The notes under the pieces are model-generated. The model had not been told where the DNA came from. It saw only the letters and a program-made list of their open reading frames with translations, and ran no database searches. Shown piece after piece: positions 1-11,229 of a DNA stretch of 64,000 bases (position 1 is the stretch's first letter; every line of letters starts with the position of its first letter). The stretch covers positions 682,001 through 746,000 of the forward strand of contig JACKQL020000019.1 of NCBI GenBank assembly GCA_018296165.2. The letters are read 5' to 3'. This stretch comes from Termitomyces sp. T153. Its lineage: Eukaryota; Basidiomycota; Agaricomycetes; Agaricales; Lyophyllaceae. Made by a program: the position numbers and the translations under genes.

Positions 1-195
1 AAGTAGGGCGTAAAGCTCATCTATCGTCGGCTCCCACTGTTCCTTGTGAAACCCCGTTCCGTGTGTGAGGATGAGTGTCAACGCTGAAGGATCGTTCAGG
101 TGTTTCGAATCCGCCTTCCAGTAACGTTTGGCGGTGATCAATAAAGGGTAATTAGGACGAGGGTCGAATGTACAGGATTGTGAAGAGAGAACCAT
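1..195 (-). CDS. alpha/beta hydrolase, 5' end only (partial)
   Basis: Reading the minus strand from the ATG at 195 gives 65 uninterrupted codons that run off the left window edge. The N-terminus is MVLSSQSCTFDPRPNYPL, followed by an RYW segment and then LTLILTHGTGFHKEQWEP. The hydrophobic strand ending in HGTGFHKE is the first core beta strand and oxyanion region of fungal alpha/beta hydrolases, where HG(T)GF(H)KE(H/Q)WEP is a recurrent block. The nucleophile elbow and the catalytic triad lie outside the window, so substrate and compartment cannot be judged. No signal peptide is seen. I am fairly sure of the fold and know nothing of the substrate. Confidence 0.72.
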   Translation of the reverse strand, partial: MVLSSQSCTFDPRPNYPLLITAKRYWKADSKHLNDPSALTLILTHGTGFHKEQWEPTIDELYALL

Positions 196-1912
196 GGTGG
201 GTCAGTAGAGATGGGTCCATGACATTGATACATATATATGTTCCATACGAGAGCGCGAGAATCACGGGAACACTGCGACCAGGGTAAAATGATGGACAAG
301 GCGTAACGCGTCACAGGTTACAGTCGAACCCCGCCTAATTGAACGCGTACCTTCACGACGCGTACTAGCAGGCGCTGCTGAGGCTAAGCCAGAGTATTCT
401 CATAATACATACTTTCTTTCGACTTCTACAACGGCAACTCCGCTATTAGTGAAAGTGTATCTGAATCGGACGCTGAAACTGGCACCGAAGTCTGATTCAG
501 TGACCTCGGACGAGTATGATTTCACGAGTACTACACGTCGGACCCTAATGACGAGGATGAAAATGATAGTGACGCCTCAACGAGCATCATTAGCAGCGTC
601 AGTATAGACACCGAATCAAGTATGAGGACTAGTCGGAAGATTCTGACCACGAGAGTGTTTGTGGATAATGCGCAATACTTACTCGGGTCGAGCAGTCGGT
701 CCTTGATTCTTATAAATTCTTTTGGGACACTCCAACTTTGACTATAATGCAGGATCAAGAAACGATTTTGAAAACTCGGCTTCCAGGACAATGATACCGA
801 TTTTTCAAAAGCACCCTGGTATATGTCGAAAGACCAGTTAGTGATTATGGTACTATTTTCTCTGTTGAAGTATTTTGCCACTGTAGACTGGTCTGTTGCC
901 ACAGATTAGGGACAAGTGGAAGAATTTAACTGCCCCCGCATCCTCAAAGCCAAGACAAATTGTTTGAAGAGGGAGCGTGAAGCGCTTGATGACAGACGAC
1001 GACCGTAGTCTGGAGTCAGCTTATCATGAATGGATTCGACATTCTGTAGATGGTGGGAAAATGACTGCAGACCGATCAGTTGTTCTCCGCGTGCATTGGA
1101 GCTGCTTGACATTGAGCCTTTTGTCTTTGTCTCGCAGATCCAGGCTCCTTCTGAAGTCTCTGTTGATTCCACATCCGGAGACAATTTTCAGGCGTTCATC
1201 TTGACCTGGACGGCTCGTGTGGCTGCGAGACGTAAATAAATCGTATCAGAACGCGAAAACTCAAGAGCAAATAAAAGTACTTCTGGTTTCGACAGTCATC
1301 GACGCCTTGCAATTGCGACAGCCGTTTTTCGTTGCTCGTGAAGCTCTTGTTCGCCGCTTATGACAGTGATCAGATTCTCAACCTTTTAAGTCGGTAACCG
1401 CATCACAGGCATGGGATTCCAAGGCCAACAGAGATAAAGGATTACACTCATAAAAATTTAGGACACGTCCGGACCTTGGCATGCAAGCCGTGGTGTAATG
1501 TTATTTTTCGAACCACGATAATGAAATCAATGATAAGAGAGATGAGGGCAATTACAAAGCTGAAGAAGACTTAGAGGTCAGACAAATGCAAAGAAAATAC
1601 TGTGTTGATTATTACGTCTAATAAAATCTAGTATCCTGACAAAATATTGAGGTACAGAAAAGAAAGACGGATGCCGTTGGCGAGTGGTGAGTACGAGAGT
1701 TCAAGACAAGACAACATTTGTTGACACCGTCACGGCAAGTGCGGCCATCAACCAATCAACTAAACAAGGGCAACTCAAAGGAAATCTGGTCCTTTGCTCT
1801 GCTCTTGGATTCACGTTTGAGTGAGTTTTTCGTCGCCAAGATTTCGGCTCTCGTACGACGCATAAAGAAGCTATCATAGAACTGTTAGTGACAGGTAGTC
1901 CCGTTGCCAGCT
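196..1912. other. no confident gene (1.7 kb)
   Basis: I find no recognisable protein here. On the plus strand around 480-720 and 770-1240 there are broken, acidic, Ser/Asp-rich reading frames interrupted by stops, which could be a decayed gene. None can be joined by plausible introns into something I recognise. The part next to 195 should hold the hydrolase promoter and the part next to 1913 the HMG-CoA lyase promoter. Confidence 0.4.
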
Positions 1913-3136
1913 ATGTTGTCCTCACGGTCACTAAGGTCCGTATTGCGAACCTCTTGCACTTCTTGGAAGAACCAGAGTGGTAGGAGAACCTTGGTAACCT
2001 CGACAAGCCATCTAGTCAACATCGTAGAAGTTGGGCCGCGAGACGGACTTCAGAATGAGAAGGGAGTTATACCCGTTGATGTCAAGGTCGAGCTCATAAA
2101 CCGCCTTGGAAGAGCTGGTGCTCAGATCATAGAGACGGGCAGCTTTGTAAGCCCAAAGTGGGTGCCTCAGGTGAGCTTTCGATCCACAAATATGCTTGTT
2201 CATTAATTCAAGACATCATGAGATGGCCGGCACTCCAGAGGTCATCTCAAAGATGGATCGATTGCCTGGTGTCCATTACCCTGTTCTTGTGCCCAATCAG
2301 AAGGGGCTGGACAATCTTTTCAAGCTACTCGACGATAACCAATTCGACTCACCAGTGACAGACGATATTTCTATATTCACCGCTGCCACTGATGCCTTCA
2401 CGCGTGCAAATTTGAACATGACCATTTCCGAGTCACTACAACGCCTTGAACCAGTCGCGCGTGCCGCATTAGATCGCGGTTTGCGTGTCAGAGGATACGT
2501 CAGTGTGGTCATTGCTTGCCCGTATACTGGTGTTGTGGACTTTGGTCGCGTGAGGGAAGTCACAAAGGCGTTAGCGGATATGGGATGTTATGAAGTCAGT
2601 CTTGGAGACACCGTTGGACAAGGAACACCGATGAAGGTAGCGGAAATGATTGAGGAAGTCAAGAAGAGCGTTCCGGTCGAGAAACTTGCAGTACGTCTGA
2701 CGCCTTGGTACTCCAGGATTACTTTCAATTTTATTCAACTTTTTATAGGGCCACGTGAGATACCTGTTTCCCAGATAACTCATATTACTGATTACACCCG
2801 AAGTTTCATGACACGTATGGTACCGCCGTCGCCAACGTGCTTACAGCTCTAGCTCAGGGCATTCGGACTATTGACTCATCCGTGGGCGGTTTGGGTGGCT
2901 GCCCCTACTCGCCTGGCGCAACAGGCAACGTCGCCACTGAAGATGTCCTTTATGCACTGAAGGATTCACCCTACAAGGTTGCAGGGTCCAACGGTGGAAC
3001 GATCAACCTTGACGAGATGGTCGAGATTGGATGGTGGATTAGTGAGCGGCTGGGCCGAGAAAGTGTAAGTCGTGCAGGCCGTGCTATTCGCGCCAGGAAA
3101 CAGCTCGGAGAGAAGGAACGAAAGGCGAAGTTGTGA
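1913..3136 (+). CDS. HMGCL: hydroxymethylglutaryl-CoA lyase, mitochondrial
   Basis: Cleaves HMG-CoA to acetyl-CoA and acetoacetate, the last step of leucine breakdown, normally in the mitochondrial matrix. Exons: 1913-2170, 2223-2690, 2749-2754, 2804-3136. The start is the first ATG. The N-terminus is Arg/Ser-rich ([16 protein letters not shown]), like a mitochondrial presequence. Family motifs appear in order: [11 protein letters not shown] near residue 45 (Arg and Asp of the catalytic/metal site), [40 protein letters not shown] (metal-binding His pair) and the signature [17 protein letters not shown] with the catalytic Cys. Length (about 354 aa) suits the family. Exon 3 is only 6 nt and encodes Gly-His; leaving it out would delete the first metal-ligand His. 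The frame is intact throughout. Confidence 0.95.
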
Positions 3137-4181
3137 CGAGGTCGTCACCCCCTTCGCACCTTGTATTGGATAATTCAGCCTGCCATGTATTCTTATTTGT
3201 GTATCATACTTCGCTGTCGTAAACATCTTCATGACACCTGACGAACGGTGAACTGCCTTCGATTGAAACCCTTTGTCAAATGTATCAATTCCGCCATGAT
3301 AAAAGTCGCCACGTCTGAGCCACCAAACCTCTGTTATACATAGGCGCAGGGTTGGCTTACGACTTTCGTAACCTGTCTCTACTTACGCAGATCCGATGGT
3401 AACTCGGAAGCTATTACCAATAGATACAATATCATATCCTCCATAAGTGATCCCGTCGTAGATGATGAATGAGATTGGACATTACATTCCTTGCTTATCC
3501 CTCAGAACAGGATCGATCTTATATCCATGCGCCAAGAATGTCTTACAATGATTTCGAAGCAGATTTTGAACCCTATGCAAGATTGCCAATTATTTCATCA
3601 ATTTGTCGCTGGATGGAATGCGCAACGGATTTGTTGAAGGTAGGGACGGCGAAGGGACGGGAAAACCGAAAGGACACGAGAAACAGACACGAGAATGACT
3701 TTTGAGGCCTACAGAGAAGCACAAGATGCGCCGAACACAGACACAAATGACCATGACGAATGTAGATTGTTGGTCGGAGAAAGAACAGAGTAACGAAAAA
3801 TCATATAAGTTGTAATATTAGGATCGGAAGGCAGGCCATGTACAGCCACAACTCGATATCCGACTCTCTTACGTCGAAAAGGCAGTTTTAATTTGGAGTT
3901 GCCGAGGGGAAGATAAGAATGCGAGACTGAGAAATCATTGAGACAAGATGAGACTTAGAGAGGTTGAACGTGGGGTTGCGGGAAGAAACTGGATTCTTTG
4001 AGTCTTGGAAAGTTCTCGAGCGCGGGATCCCCCTCTTGAGAACCTCTTAAGAGAGGACGAGAGACTTGTAAGTGAGTAGAAAGAAGTGTAGAATGAGATT
4101 AATGGAAAAGGGATGGTTGGAGGAGATTTAAAACGATGATCTAAACCGATGAGCATTATACCCGCCACACGAAATTCTGAT
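3137..4181. other. intergenic, no gene recognised
   Basis: The only open frames are short and unlike known proteins, for example about 78 codons on the plus strand at 3469-3705. No domain motif or convincing intron chain is visible. The right end borders the hairpin element at 4182. Confidence 0.45.
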
Positions 4182-4477
4182 AAGAGAGTTCTACAACCAA
4201 AATACTATACATTCACCAATACACCACATTAAGTACCGTTACTTACTATTGTAGTAGAGTTATTACTTTACCCCCGCCTCTTAGCCCTGCAGTGTGGCTT
4301 GCCGGCGGTATAAACAGAGCCCATTCATTCATTCATTCTGTTTATACCGCTGGCAAGCCACAATACAGGGCTAAGAGGCGGGGGCAAAGTAAGGTAATGA
4401 CTCTACACCAATGAAAAGTATCGGTATGCGTTGTAGTGTAGCGGTGTTCGTAGATTAATTGGCATTAGAACTCTCTT
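4182..4477. repeat. palindromic hairpin MITE-like element (~296 bp)
   Basis: The outer ends AAGAGAGTTCTA (4182-4193) and TAGAACTCTCTT (4466-4477) are exact reverse complements. Inside, a long inverted repeat has arms of about 70 nt, roughly 4250-4316 and 4340-4408. The left arm contains CCCCCGCCTCTTAGCCCTG and the right arm CAGGGCTAAGAGGCGGGGG, separated by a loop of ATTC repeats. No coding capacity is seen. A partial second copy of the arm/loop (GTTATAAACAGAG plus ATTCATTC) lies at about 4515-4548. A non-autonomous DNA transposon folding into a hairpin fits best. I did not find a clean target duplication. Confidence 0.7.
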
Positions 4478-4926
4478 CGCAGAATCTCTTGTGGATTGTG
4501 TCTGTCGCGGTCAGCGTTATAAACAGAGATCATTCATTCAATCATTCTAAAACGATGACACGTGACTGTAATGTGCGTCCAATCTACAAAACTGCGAGTG
4601 CAAAGTGAGACAATGATTTTGAATTGAAATGAAGTACTTACCATGTGAGACAATAAATCACTGCCACCAACGCTCGCAGGTTCATAAGTGATGTAAACGA
4701 TGAAGCAAAGGAGACAAAGGAAATTGGGCCATATGTGATGAGGTGAAGGGCAATGGGTGAGTTAGTTCTAACGGCGCTTGAATTAAGTATTCTGTTGGCG
4801 TCGTATGTCACATGACAATACCAATGCAGCGCGTGACGCGTGACGATTCGAGGATCGCGTTTCAACCATCCTTGTTTTTGTTGAAATTGTCTTTACCTTC
4901 GCCACCGTTGCTCTGTAGTGTCTGAT
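4478..4926. other. intergenic / exonuclease upstream region
   Basis: Contains the partial arm copy at 4515-4548 and otherwise nothing recognisable. It leads into the exonuclease ATG at 4927, and the promoter presumably lies here. Confidence 0.4.
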
Positions 4927-6900
4927 ATGACGCAAGCCTTGCGAGAGCCCGTGAATATCGTCTCCAGATATCTTCGCTCCTCACCGGTTCGATCAGGACG
5001 CCTAGGGAGACATCATGGCACTCTTACACCCCTTCATCTGGCAAAGTTTCACGATAACAGTGCGACCCGTGAGGAGCAAGAGGATTCAGACAGCGATCTA
5101 GAAGTCTTCGGCCCGTTTCCAGCTACGAGGACCCTAGATATAAAGGGCAATACGAAGACAACCGAGGTGGGGGGAACATCTGTTCACGTTGTCAAGGACT
5201 CTGAGCACGGCCCAGGGTTCAAACCGTACGCCACACAATCTCATGCATCATGTTTTGCCTTATTTAATCTCACAAATCTGCAGATTACACCCACTATTCT
5301 TCCAGAACACAATAGAGGAAACAACAATACCCGCGCCCCGTGTTAAAAAACCTACAGGTAGTCGAAAGATCGTCTCCGCGGCTTCATCATCAGCTAGTTC
5401 TCGAGCCTCAAGCTCTACGTCCTTATTGAAACAAACCGCAAGGTCCGCCTCGAAGTTAGCTAAATCGGTTTCAACAAGTACCTCTACCATCTCTATCGCG
5501 TCTATGGAACTGGAACCACCCGCCGAACTGCCACTGTATTCATATAAGGACTTTCCAGATCCCAAGGCTTATGTTGTCTATACGCGTGACGTCGACGAAG
5601 CAGACGATCTCATTGCCGGACTCAAGCCTGGACCTGTGGCTTTTGACATGGAGTGGTGTTTCTCTACGACTAGGTTGTGGGGTGCGAAGACGAAGGAACG
5701 AAGGACGGCGGTTGTTCAGGTCGCCGATTCAGCGGGTTTAGTGATTATTGTGCATCTGGCTGGGATGCCGCGTACGTGTTCTAGAATTCTTGTACATTGT
5801 TTGGAAGCTAATTGTCTTGCGTACAGGGTTTCCTAAGGCGTTGCAGGTACGTACGACAACCTTGGGAGAGTACATATCACTGACTATCGGGATTAGATGT
5901 TGTTAGAGAACCCGAAGATACCAAAGCTGGGTGCTAATATCCTGAGTGCGTGTTTCTTATATGTTCTCCGATGTACATTCATTAAGCTTGTCATAGACGA
6001 TGGAAAGAAGCTTTTCCGTGATTATGGGGTTCTTGCAAAGAACCTGCTTGAGCTTGGAGCTCTTGCCGCTGCTTGGGACCCTGCTCATAATATCAAACGC
6101 AAGATCATCAGTCTTGCGAAGGTTTGCTCCAGTCTATTGACTTTGGCTTGGCACGCATTGATTGATACGCCGTGTAGCTGACTGTCACGTATTGCGGCAA
6201 GACACTTGTGAAGGGTGACGAACGGATCAGTAACTGGGAAGTGTCGGAGCTCAGCGAACTCCAGAAAGATTGTACTTTCTCTCTTTCCCTCGTGACGACC
6301 TGGGCTTAGACGTTCTCATTAGACGCGGCGAACGACGTGCATTGTTCAATGGAGATATACAAGCGACTGCGTTCGCTCACCGCAGACATGACTTTGGACC
6401 CACCTGCTGGTACAGATGTGGAGTGGTATCTGCTTAAAGATGCCCAGGACGGGCAAGGGACCGGTGCGGAGATGAGGTTTCAATGGCGCCGTGCACATAA
6501 GCTGTGGCATGAGAAGGGGATGCCGCTGGAGACCATGTGTATCGAGATGAGGGTGAGGAAGGAGGGTGTGCCGGACGAGGGGCCGTTGAAGAGTGCTACG
6601 GTGATGTACGTTGCTTTTTCTTTTTGTATGTATCAGGAGCTGAAGGGGATGGCGGATAGATCGTATGTGATTTATGCGTTGCAGGCAGACCCGAAGTTGC
6701 CGTTTGATATTGAGAAGTTGAGGAGGCTGGTGCAGATGGATGCGACGTCGTGGGCGAGGCATAGGACATGGCTGATTGAGGCGTGGTTCAAGGGGATAGA
6801 GATGCAGCAGCGGCCTGCAGATATACAGGACAGCACGACTGGGAGTATCAGTGCGAATGCAGACGAAGATATGGCGAGTATTAATGAAGGGAGTTCATGA
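4927..6900 (+). CDS. DEDDy 3'-5' exonuclease (WRN exonuclease / RNase D-like)
   Basis: Predicted 3'-5' exonuclease acting on nucleic acid ends. Exons: 4927-5225, 5284-5771, 5827-5846, 5897-5945, 5997-6121, 6178-6271, 6323-6605, 6660-6900, with all phases consistent. The first ~190 residues are low-complexity (runs of Ser, then Lys/Ser), probably a disordered nuclear or regulatory tail. The catalytic domain follows: motif I FDMEW (Asp and Glu), motif II GANILNDGKK with its Asp, and motif III YAANDVHC (Tyr and Asp). Together these are the DEDDy tetrad. After it comes a C-terminal helical extension (ISYVIYALQADPKLPF) seen in related fungal proteins. No helicase domain is present, so it is an exonuclease-only protein. 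Exon 3 is a 20-nt microexon. The role could be DNA or RNA end trimming, and the sequence does not say which. Confidence 0.88.
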
Positions 6901-7942
6901 GAAGAGGTACTCTCGGCTTGGCTTAATGTATCACTTTATGTATAGGAATCTCTTGGTTTTGGAAAGGCATTTTGTTTGACATGGGGATCCTTGACGCCTT
7001 GGATCGTGCCCTGCAGTTTTGATATTTTCGTCATATGTATAAGATACGAAGCCATGCGGACAGATGTTTATCGATCTTATGGATTGTTTAAAGCCTCTTC
7101 CCTTCTCTGTATGATCTGTATGAGAAGTCTTTTGATGGCCTCTCCGAACGAGGTGCCACAGAAGAAGAAAAACGCGATGAGAACGTTGAACTATGACTTT
7201 CTTCTAGTTTCCGTATGCAGTTATACATGCAGTTTACAATTTCGTGGCCACCAACCCCAGACTATGAGGAGCTATGCACCCACGAATGAAGCTTAATTGT
7301 GGCCATAGCACATCTGACACTACACAAATATTCATCCTGTCCACACGCCTCAACCATCTGCCTCAGGTGCTGACAGCATGACTGTACGTAACCCCCTTAG
7401 GTAATTGCGACTTGAAGTTCGGATCGGGCGCCGCAGTCATGTGAGGTAAGAGTAGCAGTTCTAGGCCGAAGGAAGAGAAAACGGTGCATGTCGTCATGTA
7501 TTGGAAGAGTGTACGTACTGGATGTGGACGACATCAGGCAAAACTATCAGCTGGCTAAGCTCCGCACACTACTTATTTTTTTTGTAGTGGCCAGATGTAG
7601 GTTCAAGGAACGTGTTGCGGCCAATTCAGTTGTGTTAACTGCCATTAAGTCCAGGTACGATGAAATGCTGCATGTATAAATATGCCTCGGTTATGTCCTC
7701 GCTTCTTTCACTCCTCGTGATTGCCACAAGCTAGAAAGAGGAAGGTATGAAATGAGATGAAGAGAGAACACCGCTCAAACCGTTCAGCCTCGTCAGAGTA
7801 TAAATATCTGTTTAGCCAGATGCCATGATGTGCATGCGTGGCAGTGCTTAAGGTTACTTTACGTTCGTGATATCAAGAGTTGTCTCCTCTGCCTAACGTA
7901 CGTCCTTCTGCCATTTTCACAACAGTAAATTCCTTTCTATCT
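6901..7942. other. intergenic, no gene recognised
   Basis: About 1 kb. Small open frames at 6976-7296 and 7488-7679 (plus strand) have no recognisable domain and no intron pattern that extends them. The right end should contain the kinase promoter. Confidence 0.4.
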
Positions 7943-10131
7943 ATGGGAGCCCAGCAAAGCCATTCGACCTCGCAAAGTCACCTCGACCGGATAAAACAAT
8001 CTCTCGTCCCCAAAATATGGCAGGATGCACGTTCCGTTACGTTGTGGTATCCATTTAGCAAGTCTGATAATTCAGAGGGGTCGGAAGATACTTTTACGAA
8101 GGAAGACAAGGCAGAGGGCCATGTATCGGTGATGGAAAAAATGCCAAAGAAAACGTCGGTGAGCACATCCCCCCGTGATTGCAGTTGAGCAACGATGCAT
8201 GTGGCTGTGTACTGAATCTATACTTATCGAGCGCTCGCTCGCCCCTTCGACTCATCCCCATACATCAATCTCCTTTCCCCGTTGCATCGCTCGTGCTCTT
8301 TCTACTCGCTCATATTCACCCACACAGTGTTGGCGCCGGAAATCTAAGATGCCCGTCACTGTACCCTGCCAAGTGCGTTATCGCTAAGATCTAGATCGCT
8401 TGCGGTTACAAGGCTGACCACGATGTGGGTAGTATCGTACCGGCAAGACGCTTGGAAGCGGGACCTATGCCATTGTGAAAGAAGCAATCCATATCAAGAC
8501 GGGGAAGTACTATGCCTGCAAAGTCATCAACAAGAAGCTCATGGAAGGGAGAGAACATATGGTTTGATGCACTTTGTCAAATTTCGACGTGTCGCTCAGC
8601 TAAATCTTGTTCCTAGGTTCGCAATGAGATTGCGGTGTTGAAACGTATCTCAAGCGGTTATCCTAATATTGTGACGCTGCATGATTACTTTGAGGTGAGG
8701 GGCTTTATCACGCTTCACGCCTTGACGTGTCGAACTGCGCACCCTGACTCATTTTAACTCATTCCAAGACAACACATAACCTCTATCTTGTCTTCGATCT
8801 ATGTACAGGAGGCGAGCTTTTCGACCGGATATGTGCAAAAGGCAACTACTACGAAGCTGATGCTGCTAGCCTTGTTCGCACCATCTTTCGCGCTGTCAAA
8901 TACATTCACGACGCAGGCATTGTTCACAGAGGTACGTGCCTGTGTATCAGCTTCTTCCACGCTCCATGATCTTCTATATCCAGATCTCAAGCCAGAGAAC
9001 CTCCTATTCCGAACACCGGAGGAGGAGGCTGATATTATGATCGCTGACTTTGGTCTCAGTAGGGTGATGGAAGAGGAAAAATTGAACATTCTCACAGAGG
9101 TTTGCGGTACCCCTGGCGTGAGCTTTCTGTCTCGTCTATTTTTGTCTTCGTCGTTGATGTGCTTGCCCATCATAAGTATATGGCGCCTGAGATCTTCAAA
9201 AAGAGTATGTGATCCAACATTCGATACTTTTGTGATGATGGACATTGCAATACAGCTGGACATGGGAAGCCCGTGGACGTTTGGGCGATGGGCGTCGTAA
9301 CATACTTCCTGTTGGGTGGGTACACGCCTTTCGACCGTGATTCGCAACAGCTCGAGATGGAGGCTATCATCGCTGGTGACTACAGGTTCGAGCCTGCAGA
9401 GTACTGGGTGAATGTCTCCGACACCGCCAAGGACTTTGTCCGCCAGTGCCTTACCCTCGATCCCCACAAGCGCCCGACGGCTGATGAGATGTTGGAGCAC
9501 AAAGTACGCTGTATTCATCCAATTAGTGTGGTGTGGAATGTTGAATACCTCTCAGTGGCTGGCGGACCAGGAACCTCACTTCGTGGCTGACCCGGAGAGC
9601 GGAAAACCTGCCGATCTCCTCCCGCACGTCAAGAAGGCTTTCAACGCAAAGCAGCTGTGTATGTTACCTGCTCTGTTGACATTAGTGTCTTCTTATGCTC
9701 ATTGATATGCAGGGCGCAAAGCTGGCTTCAGCATTCGTGCGATGACCCGCATGGCGTCTCTTGCCGGAGCTCACAACCCTGTCTACGCGAAGCTTCGAGA
9801 AGATGTGCAGCAGTTCAAGGCGGAATCTGAAAAGGTGCGTCTCTGCTCCGTGTTTCGTTGTTCTGAATTACGGTGCTGACATATTGACCTCGTCGATTGC
9901 AGGAGAATATGGAGGTATGTTCTTTTCCTGCTCCACGTACTGTACTATCGCTGAGGACTTTGAATGCAGTCTGTGGATATCACTCATCATCACAACTTTG
10001 AGCATCCCGGTAGCCCAGGCTCCAAAGAGTTCAAACAAGATGATATCTCCTTCAACGCGCCTGGTGCTGACGATTTGCATAGCAAGCTCGCCAGAGCAAG
10101 CTTGGCTGATCACAGTCGCAAGTCTTCTTAA
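7943..10131 (+). CDS. calcium/calmodulin-dependent protein kinase (CaMK1-type)
   Basis: Ser/Thr kinase of the fungal CMK family, activated by Ca2+/calmodulin. Exons: 7943-8158, 8328-8372, 8433-8561, 8617-8694, 8769-8931, 8984-9117, 9177-9204, 9256-9503, 9556-9658, 9713-9834, 9903-9914, 9970-10131. Kinase motifs: P-loop TGKTLGSGTYAIVKEA, ACKVINKK (ATP-binding Lys), HRDLKPENLL, ADFGLSR, activation loop TEVCGTPGYMAPEIF with a Thr suited to an upstream kinase, then WAMGVVTYFLLGGYTPF. After the domain, AFNAKQLWRKAGFSIRAM is a basic amphipathic stretch expected to be autoinhibitory and calmodulin-binding. The N-terminus MGAQQS fits the N-myristoylation pattern. The junction between exons 1 and 2 is the least certain: translation could instead begin at the ATG at 8349. 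Exon 11 has only 12 nt. Confidence 0.9.
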
Positions 10132-10554
10132 TGCCAATGTCTCCAGCTGAAGCTCTTGTGCCTTCGGCATCTCACAGTAAACAGTGGAGCTAGAGGTGGA
10201 TGAACCCGCGGATGTTAGTACTAGTTTGAGTGAAACACAATATGAATTTTTGTATACACAGTAATGTTTGCTTTGCATTTGTACAATATCTGAATCAATG
10301 TTCGAATCTAACTTTTTGATACGCGCTTGAAAGTTCGTGTTAAGAAGATGTTCATCTCGATGTTCATCTCAACTATTCAAACATGGGGTAGTTGCACATT
10401 ATTCTCCAACCCAAATCTGCTACTCTCAATATATATATATCATGGCGACGACGGATGTGAGAATTGGAGGACACCAGATGGTGACGTTGTGATGCATCAT
10501 TTGTGTTAATCAGTGTACATATGTGATGCATTACAACAATTTGCATAACGATAG

Positions 10555-10840
10555 CAGCCTCCTACCCAGGCAATGTTTCGAGGTTGAAGGAATGAGTATG
10601 TACTATGTAGACAAGGAATGAATTCTAAGTCCTTAATCCAAGAGTAATGATCCGAGAATGGAATGGGTATGTACTATGTAGACAAGGAATAAGTAAATTC
10701 TAAGTCGAGGTTGGATTGCTGGTTCTTGGTCTATTATCGGATCATTACTATTTCTGGATTAAGGACTTAGAATTTATCCCTTGTCTACATAGTACATATT
10801 CATTCCATCAACCTCAAAGCATCGCCTGGGTAGGAGGCTG
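10555..10840. repeat. foldback element with long imperfect inverted repeats
   Basis: The left end CAGCCTCCTACCCAGGC (from 10555) and right end GCCTGGGTAGGAGGCTG (to 10840) are reverse complements. The similarity continues inward over about 90 nt per arm, including GTACTATGTAGACAAGGAAT and its complement. That segment also occurs twice directly in the left half. No reading frame. It may be a MITE or the meeting point of two inverted LTR pieces, since retrotransposon fragments begin right after it. Confidence 0.65.
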
Positions 10841-10944
10841 TAACAATAGGCCCCTTTGAGTTTCCCTTGTTTAGTTGTTTGGCTCATAATCCAGCTTCTG
10901 GTTTGCAAGCAATCATTCTTAGATAGCATTCCTAAGCAAGGCAC

Positions 10945-11165
10945 CACCACCACTCATCCTGGTTAATGATGAGGAAGAGTATGAGGTGGAGGAAATTTTG
11001 GATAGCAAGATATTCCAGTAAAGTTACAGTTCAAGGTGAAATGGAAGAGATATGGCATTGAGGACATCTCTTGGGAACCACAGGCCAATGTATGTGCACC
11101 AGCCCTAGTCCAGGACTTCTACTGCAGGCAGCCCAATGCTCCAAAGGCAATTAGGGGCATCTACC
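10945..11165 (+). pseudogene. Ty3/gypsy integrase C-terminal chromodomain fragment
   Basis: Plus-strand codons give EEEYEVEEILDSKIFQ, then after a 1-nt frame break KWKRYGIEDISWEP and a helix ending VQDFYCRQPN. This is the chromodomain found at the C-terminus of chromovirus integrases: the aromatic cage W/Y residues and the SWEP turn are visible. A frame break and missing upstream integrase make it a relic. It points the opposite way to the adjacent gypsy body. Confidence 0.8.
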
Positions 11166-11229
11166 CTATCTCTGCAGCTGACCAAGCAATCTGCAAGAGC
11201 TTCACCACAAGCAGACAATACATTCTTGA

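Noticed and set aside
2691..2803. Single 113-nt intron in HMG-CoA lyase
   Set aside because: It would delete Gly-His and the first catalytic His. Two normal-length introns with good borders flank the 6-nt exon.
8799..9518. 239-codon minus-strand frame
   Set aside because: Antisense to the CaM kinase domain, where the plus strand has all kinase motifs.
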